Shown: positions 9,046-18,452 of the stretch, in pieces
Position numbering within the stretch: position 1 is the first letter of the stretch
Layout: each line of letters opens with the position of its first letter
From: Actinoplanes ianthinogenes
Lineage (GTDB): Bacteria > Actinomycetota > Actinomycetes > Mycobacteriales > Micromonosporaceae
NCBI RefSeq assembly: GCF_018324205.1
Contig: NZ_AP023356.1
Location: 2,993,501 to 3,057,500, forward strand
Length of the DNA stretch: 64,000 bases
Reading direction: 5' to 3'
Program-made: the position numbers and the translations under genes
Notes under the pieces: generated by a model
Databases searched by the model: none
Seen by the model: the letters and a program-made list of their open reading frames with translations, nothing else
Told to the model about the DNA's origin: nothing

Positions 9046-12000
9046 TCAAGCGTCTTCCAGGTCACCCTCGGTCTCGAGGTAGAGCTGCTGGAGCGCGGCC
9101 AGCGTGTCAGGCGACGGGGAGTCCCAGAGCTTGCGGTCGGCCGCCTCCAGCAGGCGCTCGGTGATGCCGTGCAGCGCCCAGGGGTTCGACTTCTTCATGA
9201 ACTCCTGGTTCTCCGCGTCCAGGGCGTAGGTCGTGGCGAGCTGCTCGTACATCCAGTCGGTGACCACGCCGGCGGTCGCGTCGTACCCGAAGAGGTAGTC
9301 GACCGTGGCGGCCAGCTCGAAGGCGCCCTTGTAGCCGTGCCGCCGCATGGCGGCGATCCAGCGCGGGTTCACCACCCGGGCGCGGAAGATCCGCGCGGTC
9401 TCCTCGGTCAGGCTGCGGGTCCGCGTCGCGTCCGGGTTGGTGGAATCTCCGATGTACGCCGCCGGCGCCTTCCCGGTCAGCGCCCGGACCGTGGCGATCA
9501 TCCCGCCGTGGTACTGGAAGTAGTCGTCGGAGTCGGCGATGTCGTGCTCGCGGGTGTCGATGTTCTTCGCCGCGACGTCGATCCTCCGGTACGCGTTCTC
9601 CATGTCCCCCCGAGCCGGCACCCCGTCCAGGTCCCGCCCGTACGCGAACCCGCCCCACACCGCGTAGACCTCGGCCAGGTCGGCGTCGTCCCGCCAGTTC
9701 CGGCTGTCGATCAGCGGGAGGATGCCGGCGCCGTACGCCCCCGGCCGGGACCCGAAGATGCGCGTGGTGGCCCGCCGCCAGTCGCCGTGCCCGGCCTGGT
9801 CGCGCAGCGCGTGCTCGCGGACGTAGTTGTCCGGCTCGTCCAGCCCGGCGACCAGCTGCACGGCGTCGTCGAGCATCGCCACGACGTGCGGGAACGCGTC
9901 CCGGAAGAAGCCGGAGATGCGGATCGTGACGTCGATGCGCGGGCGGCCCAGCTCCTCGCGGGCGATCGGCTCCAGCCCGGTGACGCGGCGGGAGGCCGGG
10001 TCCCAGATCGGGCGCACCCCGATCAGCGCCAGCACCTCGGCGATGTCGTCGCCGGCGGTGCGCATGGCGCTGGTGCCCCAGGCGGAGAGGCCGACCGATT
10101 TCGGCCAGTCACCGTAGTCGGCGCGGTAGCGGGCCAGCAGGGAATCGGCCATGGCCTGGCCGGTCTCCCAGGCCAGGGCACTGGGGATGGCCTTGGGGTC
10201 GACGGAGTAGAAGTTGCGGCCGGTGGGCAGGACGTTGATCAGGCCGCGGAGCGGGGAACCGCTCGGGCCGGCCGGGACGTAGCCGCCGTCGAGCGCGTGC
10301 AGGACGTGGGTCAGCTCGTCGGTGGTGCGGGCCAGCCGGGGAACGACCTCCCGGGCGGCGAACTCCAACACTCGCACGACGTCCGGGTTATCGGACAAAT
10401 CCGAAATGTCGGAATCGCGCCAGCCGCGCTCCTCCATGGCGGCGACCAGCGCCCGCGCCTGTTCCTCGATCGCGTCGGTCTCGGCAGTGGAGGCGTCCTC
10501 CGCCAGGCCCAGCGCCTCCCGCAGGCCGGGCAGCGCGGCGACCTGGCCGGCCCACATCTGCCGGGCCCGGAGCATGGCCAGCACCAGGTTGATCCGGGCC
10601 TCGCCGGTCGGCGCGGCGCCGAGCACGTGCAGGCCGTCGCGGATCTGCACATCCTTGACCTCACACAGCCATCCGTCGATGTGCATGATGAAGTCGTCGA
10701 ACTCTTCGTCGTCCGGCCGGTGGGCCTGGCCCAGGTCGTGGTCCATCTTGGCGGCCTGGATCAGGGTCCAGATCTGCGCCCGGATGGCCGGGAGCTTGGC
10801 CGGGTCGAGGGCGGCGATGTTCGCGTGCTCGTCGAGCAGCTGCTCCAGGCGGGCGATGTCGCCGTACGACTCGGCCCGCGCCATCGGCGGGATCAGGTGA
10901 TCGACCAGCGTGGCGTGCGCCCGGCGCTTGGCCTGCGTCCCCTCCCCCGGGTCGTTGACCAGGAACGGATAGATCAGCGGCAGGTCGCCGAGCGCCGCGT
11001 CGGTGCCGTCGGACGCGGACATGCCCACGTTCTTGCCGGGGAGCCACTCCAGGTTGCCGTGCTTGCCGACGTGCACCACCGCGTGCGCGCCGAACTCGTC
11101 GGCCAGCCAGCGGTAGGCGGCGAGATAGTGGTGGCTCGGCGGGAGGTCGGGGTCGTGGTAGATGGCGACCGGGTTGGCGCCGAAGCCACGCGGGGGCTGG
11201 ACCATGACCACGATGTTCTCGTCGCGCAGGGCGGCGAGGACGATGTCGCCGTTGTCCACGTAGAGCTCGCCGGGCGGCGGGCCCCAGTGCTGCTCGACGC
11301 TCTCCCGGAAGTCGCTCGGCAAGGTGTCGAACCACGACTTGTAGCGAGATGCCGGAATCCTGACGGGGTTTCCGGACAACTGCTCCTCGGTGAGCCAGTC
11401 CGGGTCCTGTCCACCGGCCGCGATCAGCGTGTGGATCAGGCCGTCGCCGTCGTAGGATCGGAAATTCCCGACTTTGTAGCCTTTTTCGTCCAGCGCCGCG
11501 AGCAGCGCCACCGTCGACGCCGGGGTGTCCAGGCCGACCGCGTTACCGATCCGCGAGTGCTTGGTCGGATAGGCCGAGAGCATCAGGGCGATCTTGCGAT
11601 CCGCGGGCGGGATGTGCCGCAGCCGGGCGTGCGCGACCGCGATCCCGGCCACCCGGGACGCCCGCTCCGGGTCGGCGACGTAGACCGACAGGCCGTCCGG
11701 GTCGATCTCCTTGAACGAGAACGGCACCGTGATGATCCGGCCGTCGAACTCGGGGATCGCCACCTGGGTCGCCGCGTCGAGCGGGGTCAGGCCGTCGTCG
11801 CTCGCCTCCCAGGCGGACCGCGAGCTGGTCAGGCAGAGGCCCTGGAGGATCGGCACGTCCAGGTCGGCCAGCACGCCGACGTCCCACGCCTCGTCGTCGC
11901 CGCCGGCGCTCGCCGTGGCCGGGCGGGTGCCGCCGGCCGCGAGCACCGTCACCACCAGGGCATCCGCCTTGCGCAACTCGGCGAGCAGCTCGGGCGGGGC

Positions 12001-12576
12001 GGTGCGCAGCGAAGCCGTGAAGATCGGCAGCGGGCGGGCGCCCTTGGCCTCGATCGCCTGGCAGAGCGCCTCGACGAACGCGGTGTTCCCGGCCATGTGG
12101 TGGGCGCGGTAATAGAGCACCGCGACGGTCGGCTCGGCGTCGTTGTCCGTCGCGCGCGGCAGGATGCCCCACTGCGGGCTCTCGGTGGCCGGGGCGAAAC
12201 CGTTGCCGGTCAGCAGCACGGTGTCGGAGAGGAAGTCGTGCAGCGCGGCGAGATTCTCCGCGCCGCCCTGCGCGAGGTAGGTGTGCGCGTCGGCGGCGAT
12301 GCCGGCCGGGATGGTGGAGAGCTTCATCAGGTCGGCGTCGGGCAGCATCTCGCCGCCGAGCACCACCACCGGGATGTCACCGCCGAGCAGCGCGTCGAGG
12401 CCCTCCTCCCACGCGCGGCGGCCGCCGAGGATCCGGACCACGACCAGCTCGACCCCGTCCAGCAGGGCGGGCAGGTCGTCGACCCCGGTGCGGGCCGGGT
12501 TGCCCAGCCGCCAGGCCGAGCCGCTGGCCCGGGCACTGAGCAGGTCCGTGTCGGACGTCGACAGCAGCAAAAACAC
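9046..12576 (-). CDS. cobN: Aerobic cobaltochelatase subunit CobN
   Basis: CobN is the large subunit of the ATP-dependent CobNST complex that inserts cobalt into hydrogenobyrinate a,c-diamide. The 1176-residue length is close to the usual 1200. Typical blocks include VAVLYYRAHHMAGNTAFVEAL near residue 150, PPSHHYLAAYRWLADEFGAHAVVHVGKHGNLEWLPGK (split) near residue 490, the PTGRNFYSVDPKAIPS motif near 795, and FAYGRDLDGV with the C-terminal KKSNPWALHGITERLLEA. The start is GTG at 12576 with GAGGGGGAG seven bases upstream. CobS and CobT are not in the window. A cobalamin riboswitch occupies its leader, so its expression should fall when B12 is plentiful. Confidence 0.96.
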   Translation of the reverse strand: MFLLLSTSDTDLLSARASGSAWRLGNPARTGVDDLPALLDGVELVVVRILGGRRAWEEGLDALLGGDIPVVVLGGEMLPDADLMKLSTIPAGIAADAHTYLAQGGAENLAALHDFLSDTVLLTGNGFAPATESPQWGILPRATDNDAEPTVAVLYYRAHHMAGNTAFVEALCQAIEAKGARPLPIFTASLRTAPPELLAELRKADALVVTVLAAGGTRPATASAGGDDEAWDVGVLADLDVPILQGLCLTSSRSAWEASDDGLTPLDAATQVAIPEFDGRIITVPFSFKEIDPDGLSVYVADPERASRVAGIAVAHARLRHIPPADRKIALMLSAYPTKHSRIGNAVGLDTPASTVALLAALDEKGYKVGNFRSYDGDGLIHTLIAAGGQDPDWLTEEQLSGNPVRIPASRYKSWFDTLPSDFRESVEQHWGPPPGELYVDNGDIVLAALRDENIVVMVQPPRGFGANPVAIYHDPDLPPSHHYLAAYRWLADEFGAHAVVHVGKHGNLEWLPGKNVGMSASDGTDAALGDLPLIYPFLVNDPGEGTQAKRRAHATLVDHLIPPMARAESYGDIARLEQLLDEHANIAALDPAKLPAIRAQIWTLIQAAKMDHDLGQAHRPDDEEFDDFIMHIDGWLCEVKDVQIRDGLHVLGAAPTGEARINLVLAMLRARQMWAGQVAALPGLREALGLAEDASTAETDAIEEQARALVAAMEERGWRDSDISDLSDNPDVVRVLEFAAREVVPRLARTTDELTHVLHALDGGYVPAGPSGSPLRGLINVLPTGRNFYSVDPKAIPSALAWETGQAMADSLLARYRADYGDWPKSVGLSAWGTSAMRTAGDDIAEVLALIGVRPIWDPASRRVTGLEPIAREELGRPRIDVTIRISGFFRDAFPHVVAMLDDAVQLVAGLDEPDNYVREHALRDQAGHGDWRRATTRIFGSRPGAYGAGILPLIDSRNWRDDADLAEVYAVWGGFAYGRDLDGVPARGDMENAYRRIDVAAKNIDTREHDIADSDDYFQYHGGMIATVRALTGKAPAAYIGDSTNPDATRTRSLTEETARIFRARVVNPRWIAAMRRHGYKGAFELAATVDYLFGYDATAGVVTDWMYEQLATTYALDAENQEFMKKSNPWALHGITERLLEAADRKLWDSPSPDTLAALQQLYLETEGDLEDA

Positions 12577-12599
12577 GCGTGCGCTCCCCCTCGGGGTCC

Positions 12600-12742
12600 G
12601 CGCCCCGGGTAGTAGAGATCAACGGCGACCGGAGTTCCTGGCTCCCGGGCATGCCCGGTGACAGTGGCGGGACCGCGCCGGACTCGCACCGGCTTCCTCC
12701 GCGGCGTCGCCGCTCGATTCACTTGTTCGGCTACACGCTATC
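12600..12742 (-). promoter_or_regulatory. Cobalamin (B12) riboswitch in the cobN leader
   Basis: Read on the minus strand, the leader has the class I cobalamin riboswitch core: GGAAGCCGGTGCGAGTCCGG, then CGCGGTCCCGCCACTGT (plus-strand 12661-12698), and later the B12-box region GGGAGCCAGGAACTCCGG (plus-strand 12629-12646). Downstream, CGGGGCGCGGACCCCG can pair next to the GAGGGGGAG ribosome binding site of cobN, which suggests control of translation initiation. Boundaries are approximate. Confidence 0.94.
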
Positions 12743-12765
12743 GGACGCCCGGGGCCGCTGGTCAG

Positions 12766-12818
12766 TGACGCCGCTGACGATTCCGGGCCGGGGGCTCTCG
12801 ATGTGACGCCGCTGACGA
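12766..12818. repeat. Two 15-bp direct repeats before cobG
   Basis: TGACGCCGCTGACGA occurs at 12766-12780 and again at 12804-12818, 38 bases apart, between the cobN riboswitch and cobG. They lie about 50-100 bases upstream of the proposed cobG promoter and could be binding sites for a regulator. No known operator is recognised. Confidence 0.5.
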
Positions 12819-12880
12819 ACTTGTGATGCTGCCGACCCGAGATGGCGTTCCTGTCGGCGGCCGCCCGTAGTATCCGGGCC

Positions 12881-14320
12881 GTGACAGCCCACCGACAGTC
12901 CGACACGGACGCCTGCCCCGGCGCGCTGCGGTTGCATGCCGCCGCCGACGGGCTGCTGGCGCGCGTCCGGCTGCCCGGTGGCCTGCTGACCGGCGCGCAG
13001 CTGCGCTCGCTGCGCGAGCTCGCCGAGAAGTTCGGCGATGGCCGCCTGGAGCTGACCTCCCGGGCGAATGTGCAGCTCAGAGGCTTGCAGGCGAGCGACG
13101 CGGTGCGGTTGGCCGACCGCTTGCGCGACGCCGGGCTGCTGCCGTCCTCGACCCACGATTCGGTACGCAACATTGCCGCGCCGCCGCTCGCCGACTCCCG
13201 GGTGCGGGAGTTGACCGGCGAGCTGGACGCCGCGATCTGTGGCGATCCGGGGCTGGCCCGGTTGCCGGGGAAATTCCTGTTCGCGATCGGTCAGGTGCCA
13301 CTGGCGGCGGATGTGGCGGCGATCCCGGACGGGGTCCGGTTCGGGCTGCGGTTCGGCGGGTGGGACACCGGGCTGCGGGTCGAGTCCGGCCGGGTTGTCG
13401 AGGCGCTGATCGTGAGCGCGCACGCGTTTCTCGCCGAGCGCGAGGAGCAGCGGGGCGGCGGGGCGGCCGCTTGGCGGTTGCGGGAGCTGGCCGACGGCGC
13501 CGGGCGGGTTTCGGCGCGGGTCGCGGAGGCGCTCGGCATCGTGCCGGTGGATGTGCCGGTGGCGGTGCCGGTCGAGGTCGTCGACCCGGCCGCCCTGATC
13601 GGCATGGTGACCGATGGCGATCAGGCCGCGGGTCCTCCCGCGACCAGCGGCGCCCAGGCCGCGGATGCTGTCGCGACCGAGGGCGGCCAGGCCGCGGATG
13701 CTGTCGCGACCGAGGGCGGCCAGGCCGCGGATGCTGTCGCGACCGATGGCGGCCGGGCGGCGGCCGGGGCTCTGGTGCCGCTGGGGCGGCTCGAGGGCGG
13801 GCAGATGAGGGTGCTGGAGGACGCCGAGCGGCTGGTGATCACGCCGTGGCGGGGTGTCCTGGTGCCGGGTCTCACCACGGCCGCGGCGCGGGCCTGGATC
13901 GAGCGGCTGGCCGGGGCGGGGCTTGCGGTGACCGCGACCTCCCGGTGGACCGGGGTCACCGCCTGCGCGGGGCGGCCGGGTTGCGCGAGATCGCTGGCCG
14001 ACGTGCGGGAGGACGCCGAGGTGGCGAGCCGGTTCGTGGACGGGTTGCCGGTGCACTGGGTGGGCTGCGCGCGAGCGTGCGGGAGTCCGGCGGGTGCACA
14101 CGTTCGGGTCGAGGCGACCGGCGGCGGCTACACGGTGACCCGCCGGGCCGGCGACGGCCGGCCGGCCGATCGAGATCAGCACGGCGGCGGATCGGTGACG
14201 GGCCGGGAGCCGGGGCCGGGCAGTGCGCCGGACTCGGGGCTCGACGGGGCGACGGGCCGTGTGGAGACCTTCCCGGTGGACGTGCTGGGGGACGTGGTGG
14301 CGGGGGCGAGGAGAGGCTGA
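12881..14320 (+). CDS. cobG: Precorrin-3B synthase CobG
   Basis: CobG is the monooxygenase that makes precorrin-3B in the oxygen-dependent cobalamin route. It belongs to the nitrite/sulfite reductase family. The N-terminal ferredoxin-like half ([34 protein letters not shown]) is followed by the [4Fe-4S] cysteine pattern ACAGRPGC and, about 30 residues later, CARAC. GTG at 12881 is preferred because TAGTAT seven bases upstream looks like a -10 element and no RBS is present, suggesting a leaderless message; ATG at 12842 is the alternative. Between the two halves lies a repeated Gly/Gln/Ala-rich insert encoded by a 33-bp minisatellite. The stop overlaps cobH by one base. Confidence 0.93.
   Translation: MTAHRQSDTDACPGALRLHAAADGLLARVRLPGGLLTGAQLRSLRELAEKFGDGRLELTSRANVQLRGLQASDAVRLADRLRDAGLLPSSTHDSVRNIAAPPLADSRVRELTGELDAAICGDPGLARLPGKFLFAIGQVPLAADVAAIPDGVRFGLRFGGWDTGLRVESGRVVEALIVSAHAFLAEREEQRGGGAAAWRLRELADGAGRVSARVAEALGIVPVDVPVAVPVEVVDPAALIGMVTDGDQAAGPPATSGAQAADAVATEGGQAADAVATEGGQAADAVATDGGRAAAGALVPLGRLEGGQMRVLEDAERLVITPWRGVLVPGLTTAAARAWIERLAGAGLAVTATSRWTGVTACAGRPGCARSLADVREDAEVASRFVDGLPVHWVGCARACGSPAGAHVRVEATGGGYTVTRRAGDGRPADRDQHGGGSVTGREPGPGSAPDSGLDGATGRVETFPVDVLGDVVAGARRG
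13651..13750 (+). repeat. 33-bp in-frame minisatellite inside cobG
   Basis: Three near-identical 33-bp units (GCGGATGCTG landmarks at 13661, 13694 and 13727), with a diverged flanking copy, encode the 11-residue repeat [11 protein letters not shown]. The period keeps the frame. The insert lies between the two structural halves of CobG, where length change would be tolerated. Confidence 0.9.
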
Positions 14321-14937
14321 TGGATTACGTACGGGACGGCGCGGAGATCTATCGGCGGTCGTTCGCCACGATTCGGGCCGAGGCGGACCTGGCCGGGCTG
14401 CCGGAGGACGTCGCGCGGGTGGTGGTCCGGATGATCCACGCCTGCGGGATGGTCGACCTGGTGCGGGACGTCCGGTTCAGCCCGGGCGTGGCGACCGCCG
14501 CACGGAAGGCGCTGCTGGACGGTGCGCCGATCCTCTGTGACGCCGAGATGGTGGCGTCCGGGGTGACCCGCTCGCGGCTGCCCGCCGGTAACGAGGTGAT
14601 CTGCACGTTGCGCGAGCCGGGCGTACCGGAAATCGCCGCTCGCATCGGGAACACCCGCAGCGCCGCGGCCCTGGATCTCTGGGGCGACCGCCTCGGCGGG
14701 GCCGTGGTCGCCGTCGGCAACGCGCCGACGGCGCTGTTCCGGCTGCTGGAGATGGTCGCGGCGGGCGCGCCGCGACCGGCGGCGGTGCTCGGCATCCCGG
14801 TCGGCTTCATCGGCGCGGCCGAGTCGAAGGAGGCCCTGGCCGAGTCCGGTCTGGAATATCTGATCGTGCGCGGGCGACGAGGCGGCAGCGCGATGACAGC
14901 GGCCGCGGTGAACGCCCTGGCCTCGGAAGCGGAATAG
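14320..14937 (+). CDS. cobH: Precorrin-8X methylmutase CobH/CbiC
   Basis: This isomerase moves the methyl group from C-11 to C-12 of precorrin-8X to give hydrogenobyrinate. The 205-residue protein has the family features: [15 protein letters not shown] at the N-terminus, [12 protein letters not shown] containing the catalytic-site His, a [15 protein letters not shown] block, [11 protein letters not shown], and [16 protein letters not shown] near the C-terminus. Its ATG overlaps the cobG stop by one base (TGATG), and cobIJ follows after five bases, so the three genes are one translationally coupled unit. Confidence 0.95.
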   Translation: MDYVRDGAEIYRRSFATIRAEADLAGLPEDVARVVVRMIHACGMVDLVRDVRFSPGVATAARKALLDGAPILCDAEMVASGVTRSRLPAGNEVICTLREPGVPEIAARIGNTRSAAALDLWGDRLGGAVVAVGNAPTALFRLLEMVAAGAPRPAAVLGIPVGFIGAAESKEALAESGLEYLIVRGRRGGSAMTAAAVNALASEAE

Positions 14938-14942
14938 GACAC

Positions 14943-16691
14943 ATGACGAACGACGTGGTTCGCGGGCGGCTCTACGGGGTGGGGCTCGGGCCCGGTGACC
15001 CGGAGCTGGTGACGGTCAAGGCGGCACGGCTGATCGAGGCGGCCGACGTGATCGCCTATCACGCGGCGCGGCACGGGCGGAGCAACGCGCGGGCGATCGC
15101 GGCCGGTTACCTGCGGGACGGGCAGATCGAGGAGGCGCTGATCTACCCGGTGACCACCGGGACCACCGATCACCCGGGTGGCTATCAGGGCGCCATCGAC
15201 GAGTTCTACGAGCAGGCCGCGGCCCGGCTCGCCGCGCACCTGGACGCCGGGCGCGACGTGGTGGTGCTGGCCGAGGGGGATCCGTTCTTCTACGGGTCCT
15301 ACATGCACATGCACAAGCGGCTCGCGCACCGCTACGAGACGACCGTGGTGCCCGGGGTGACCTCGGTGAGCGCGGCCTCGGCGGTGCTCGGGCGGCCGCT
15401 GATGGAGCGGGACGAGGTGCTCACCGTGCTGCCCGGCACGCTGCCGCCGGACGAGCTGGCGCGGCGTCTCGCCGGGACCGAGTCGGCGGCGGTGATGAAA
15501 CTCGGGCGGACCTTCGACGGGGTCCGGACCGCGCTGGCGCGGGCCGGGCGGCTCGACGACGCGTTCTACGTGGAGCGCGCGACGATGGCGGCGGAGCGGG
15601 TCGGGCGGCTGGCCGAGGTGGATCCGGCGACCGTGCCGTATTTCTCGCTCGCCCTGCTGCCGAGCCCGGCGGCAACCGCGTTCGCCGAGGCCGAAGCGGC
15701 AGCGGCCGGCACCGGCGGCGCTCGGCTCGCCGGCGCTGAGACGACGGCAGCGGCCGACAGCGGCGGTACTCGGCTCGCCGGCGCTGAGACGACGGCAGCG
15801 GCAGGCACCGGCGGCGCTCGGCTCGCCGGCGCTGAGACGACGGCGGCGGCCGGCACCGGCGGCGAACCGGCGGCAGTGCCGTCCGCCGACGCCGGGACGG
15901 CGACGGCCGGTGGCGGGACCGATCCGGCGGCCGAGGCGGCGACCGGTGCGGTGACCGTGGTCGGGCTCGGGCCGGGCGCGGCCGAGTGGCTCACCCCGGA
16001 GGCACGCGCGGCGCTGGCCGAGGCTGACGACATCGTCGGCTACACCACGTATGTCAACCGGGTCCCGGCCAACCCCCGGCAGCGGCGGCACGCCTCCGAC
16101 AACAAGGTGGAGGCCGAGCGCGCCGCGTTCGCCCTCGACCTGGCGAAACGCGGGCGCCGGGTCACGGTGGTCTCGTCCGGGGACCCGGGCGTCTTCGCGA
16201 TGGCCGCGGCCGTCTTGGAGGTCGCCGAGGATCCGCAGTGGAAGGACGTACCGGTGCGGGTCGTGCCGGGACTGACCGCCGCGCAGGCCGTCGCCTCCCG
16301 GGCCGGTGCGCCGCTCGGGCACGACTTCTGCGTGATGTCCCTCTCCGACCGGCTCAAACCGTGGTCGATCATCGAGACCCGGCTGGCCGGGGCGGCCGCC
16401 GCCGACCTGGTCATCGCGATCTACAACCCGGCCTCGCAGACCCGCAAGCAGCAGCTGGTCCGCGCCCGGGAGGTGCTGTTGGAGCACCGCGCGGCGGGCA
16501 CACCGGTGGTGGTCGGGCGGGACGTCGGCGGGCCGCAGGAGACCCTGCGGGTCACCACGCTGGGCGAGCTCGACCCGGCCACCGTAGACATGCGCTGCCT
16601 GCTGATCGTCGGCTCGTCCCAGACCAGGGCGGTGACCAGGGCGGACGGCGAGACCATCGTCTACACCCCACGGCATTACCCGGTCGCCTAG
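14943..16691 (+). CDS. cobIJ: Bifunctional CobI-CobJ methyltransferase (precorrin-2 C20 and precorrin-3B C17)
   Basis: The 582-residue protein joins two SAM-dependent tetrapyrrole methylases, as in Mycobacterium tuberculosis CobIJ. The CobI half (about residues 1-240) starts with GRLYGVGLGPGDPELVTVKA and has VVVLAEGDPFFYGSYMHMHKRL. The CobJ half (about 340-582) starts with TVVGLGPGAAEWLTPEARAAL and has VTVVSSGDPGVFAMA and IAIYNPASQTRKQQL. The two are separated by a roughly 100-residue Ala/Gly/Thr linker that contains three copies of a 16-residue repeat from a 48-bp minisatellite; this linker is unusually long. The gene ends at a strong hairpin. Confidence 0.95.
   Translation: MTNDVVRGRLYGVGLGPGDPELVTVKAARLIEAADVIAYHAARHGRSNARAIAAGYLRDGQIEEALIYPVTTGTTDHPGGYQGAIDEFYEQAAARLAAHLDAGRDVVVLAEGDPFFYGSYMHMHKRLAHRYETTVVPGVTSVSAASAVLGRPLMERDEVLTVLPGTLPPDELARRLAGTESAAVMKLGRTFDGVRTALARAGRLDDAFYVERATMAAERVGRLAEVDPATVPYFSLALLPSPAATAFAEAEAAAAGTGGARLAGAETTAAADSGGTRLAGAETTAAAGTGGARLAGAETTAAAGTGGEPAAVPSADAGTATAGGGTDPAAEAATGAVTVVGLGPGAAEWLTPEARAALAEADDIVGYTTYVNRVPANPRQRRHASDNKVEAERAAFALDLAKRGRRVTVVSSGDPGVFAMAAAVLEVAEDPQWKDVPVRVVPGLTAAQAVASRAGAPLGHDFCVMSLSDRLKPWSIIETRLAGAAAADLVIAIYNPASQTRKQQLVRAREVLLEHRAAGTPVVVGRDVGGPQETLRVTTLGELDPATVDMRCLLIVGSSQTRAVTRADGETIVYTPRHYPVA
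15701..15866 (+). repeat. 48-bp in-frame minisatellite inside cobIJ
   Basis: CTCGGCTCG landmarks recur at 15721, 15769 and 15817, exactly 48 bases apart. Each unit encodes a 16-residue Gly/Ala/Thr-rich repeat (GTGGARLAGAETTAAA and variants). It sits in the linker between the two enzymes and keeps the frame. Confidence 0.9.
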
Positions 16692-16701
16692 CGTCCGCAC
16701 G

Positions 16702-16726
16702 GCGGTGGCCGACCATCGGCCACCGC
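16702..16726 (+). terminator. Hairpin terminator after cobIJ
   Basis: GCGGTGGCCGA, three bases, TCGGCCACCGC forms a perfect 11-bp stem ten bases after the cobIJ stop. No U-run follows, which is common for high-GC actinobacterial terminators. Confidence 0.75.
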
Positions 16727-16862
16727 TCGGGGAATGCCTCCGCCGCTCCCGAAACGCAACGAAGGGCAACCGCACTGCATCGACGAGTTACCTGATGGCA
16801 ACGCGCCACCGAGCCGAATGGAGAGGCCACTGAAAGCACCTCCGTGAAGGGCTCCTCCTCAG

Positions 16863-18452
16863 ATGACATCCGCCGCTCGACGCGTTGCCATGTTGGCCTC
16901 TTCACTCGTTCTGTCCGTTTTCGCGCAGACCGGCGCGGCCGAAGCGGCGACGCCGGCCCCGGGCAGAACCCCGGCCGCCACCAAAGCGAGCACCCCCGCG
17001 ACGACCAAGCCGCCGGCTCCCGCCCCGGCGAAGACCCCGGTGAAGACCCCCGCGAAGACCCCGGCGACGGCTGCGGTCAGGGAGACCCCCAGCCTGGCCA
17101 CCCGGCTCGACGCGGTCACGGTCGCCAAGACGATCAACTACTACCCGTCGAACGCCGGCTGGTCGGCCATGTGGACCAGCTTCGACGCCGCCCGGATCGA
17201 GGCGGACCTGGCCAAGGCGAAGGCTCTGGGCGCCGGCACCGTACGCGTGATCGTCTTCCCGACCGCCTTCGGCTACCCCACCCCGAAGGCCGACTACGCC
17301 GCCAAGCTGGCCAAGTTCGTCAGCATCGCGGCCGGCCAGGGCCTCACCGTCAAGTTCACCCTGTTCGACTGGTGGACCGGTTACACCGACGCGACCGGCA
17401 GCGCCAAGTGGGCGAAGGCCGTGCTCACGCCGTACGCGGACGACCCGCGCGTGCTCTCGGTCGAGGTGCAGAACGAGTTCGACCCGACCGACGCGAAGGC
17501 CGTCGCCTGGGTCAAGCAGATCGTCCCGAGCATCCGGGCCGCCGTGCCGACGATGCCGCTGACGCTCTCGGTCTCCGGCACCACCGGCTCGAGCGGGCTC
17601 ACCCGGATCCGCACCGCGCTGGCCGCCACCCCGCTCGACTACCTGGACTTCCACTTCTACGGCAACTCGGAGCGGGCGCTCACCGAGATCAAGAAGGCGC
17701 AGGAGGCGGCCGCCCCGTTCCCGATCGTGATCGGGGAGACCGGCCTGAGCACGGCCGCCGGCACCGAGGGTGAGCAGGCCGCCTACCTGGCCCGGGTGTT
17801 CCAGGCGGCCCGGACCGCCGGGGTCGGCTCGGTCGCCCCGTGGACCCTGACCGACTTCAGCACCGGGGCGATCCCGGCCAACTCGGCGGTCTCCAAGATC
17901 CCCGCGCAGTACAAGTACGGCCTGTACCGGGCGGACGGTGCGGCGAAGGCCGCGGCGGCCGTGGTGCAGACCTACTGGTCCGGGCAGCCGCTCACGAACA
18001 CCCTGCTGGACCTCGGCTTCGAGGCGACCCCGGGCAACTCGCCGTGGCGGCCGTACCTGGCGTCGGAGGGCGCCGCGGTGCGCTCCTCGGACGCCGCGCA
18101 CACCGGTTCCTGGTCGGCGAAGTTCAGCGGCACCACCCGCGCCGACGGTGGCCTGCCGTCGATCCGGATCGCCCCGGTGGCCCCGGTGCGGCCCGGACAG
18201 ACGTGGCGCGCCGAGGCCTGGGCCAAGGGCCAGAACGCGACCGGGACCAGCGAGATCGCGCTGAGCTGGTTCGACGCGAACGACAGGTGGCTGGGCCAGA
18301 CCTCGTCGAAGCGGGTCGCGGCCGGCACCACCGGCTGGACCAAGCTGACCGTGACCGCGACCGCCCCGGCCGGGGCGGCCAGCGTCCAGCTTCACCTCAA
18401 GTCGGGCGACAACAGGGGCAGCGTCTGGTTCGACGACGTGACGCTCTCCTGA
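16863..18452 (+). CDS. Secreted GH5-like glycoside hydrolase with C-terminal carbohydrate-binding domain
   Basis: The 529-residue protein begins with a signal peptide (about residues 1-29, ending near AEAA) and a Pro/Thr/Lys linker to about residue 75. A TIM-barrel hydrolase domain follows to about residue 375. The probable acid/base is Glu205 in VEVQNEFDP and the probable nucleophile Glu292 in IVIGETGLS, the two-glutamate layout of retaining clan A enzymes such as GH5 cellulases and mannanases. The C-terminal 150 residues (LLDLGFEATPGNSPW to SVWFDDVTLS) look like a CBM4/9-type jelly roll. It is not coupled to its neighbours; its 3' end overlaps the convergent glycosyltransferase by 61 bases. 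Substrate is unknown. Confidence 0.85.
   Translation: MTSAARRVAMLASSLVLSVFAQTGAAEAATPAPGRTPAATKASTPATTKPPAPAPAKTPVKTPAKTPATAAVRETPSLATRLDAVTVAKTINYYPSNAGWSAMWTSFDAARIEADLAKAKALGAGTVRVIVFPTAFGYPTPKADYAAKLAKFVSIAAGQGLTVKFTLFDWWTGYTDATGSAKWAKAVLTPYADDPRVLSVEVQNEFDPTDAKAVAWVKQIVPSIRAAVPTMPLTLSVSGTTGSSGLTRIRTALAATPLDYLDFHFYGNSERALTEIKKAQEAAAPFPIVIGETGLSTAAGTEGEQAAYLARVFQAARTAGVGSVAPWTLTDFSTGAIPANSAVSKIPAQYKYGLYRADGAAKAAAAVVQTYWSGQPLTNTLLDLGFEATPGNSPWRPYLASEGAAVRSSDAAHTGSWSAKFSGTTRADGGLPSIRIAPVAPVRPGQTWRAEAWAKGQNATGTSEIALSWFDANDRWLGQTSSKRVAAGTTGWTKLTVTATAPAGAASVQLHLKSGDNRGSVWFDDVTLS

Noticed and set aside
9169..12612. 1147-codon frame antisense to cobN
   Set aside because: It lacks any domain signal, and cobN is unmistakable on the other strand.
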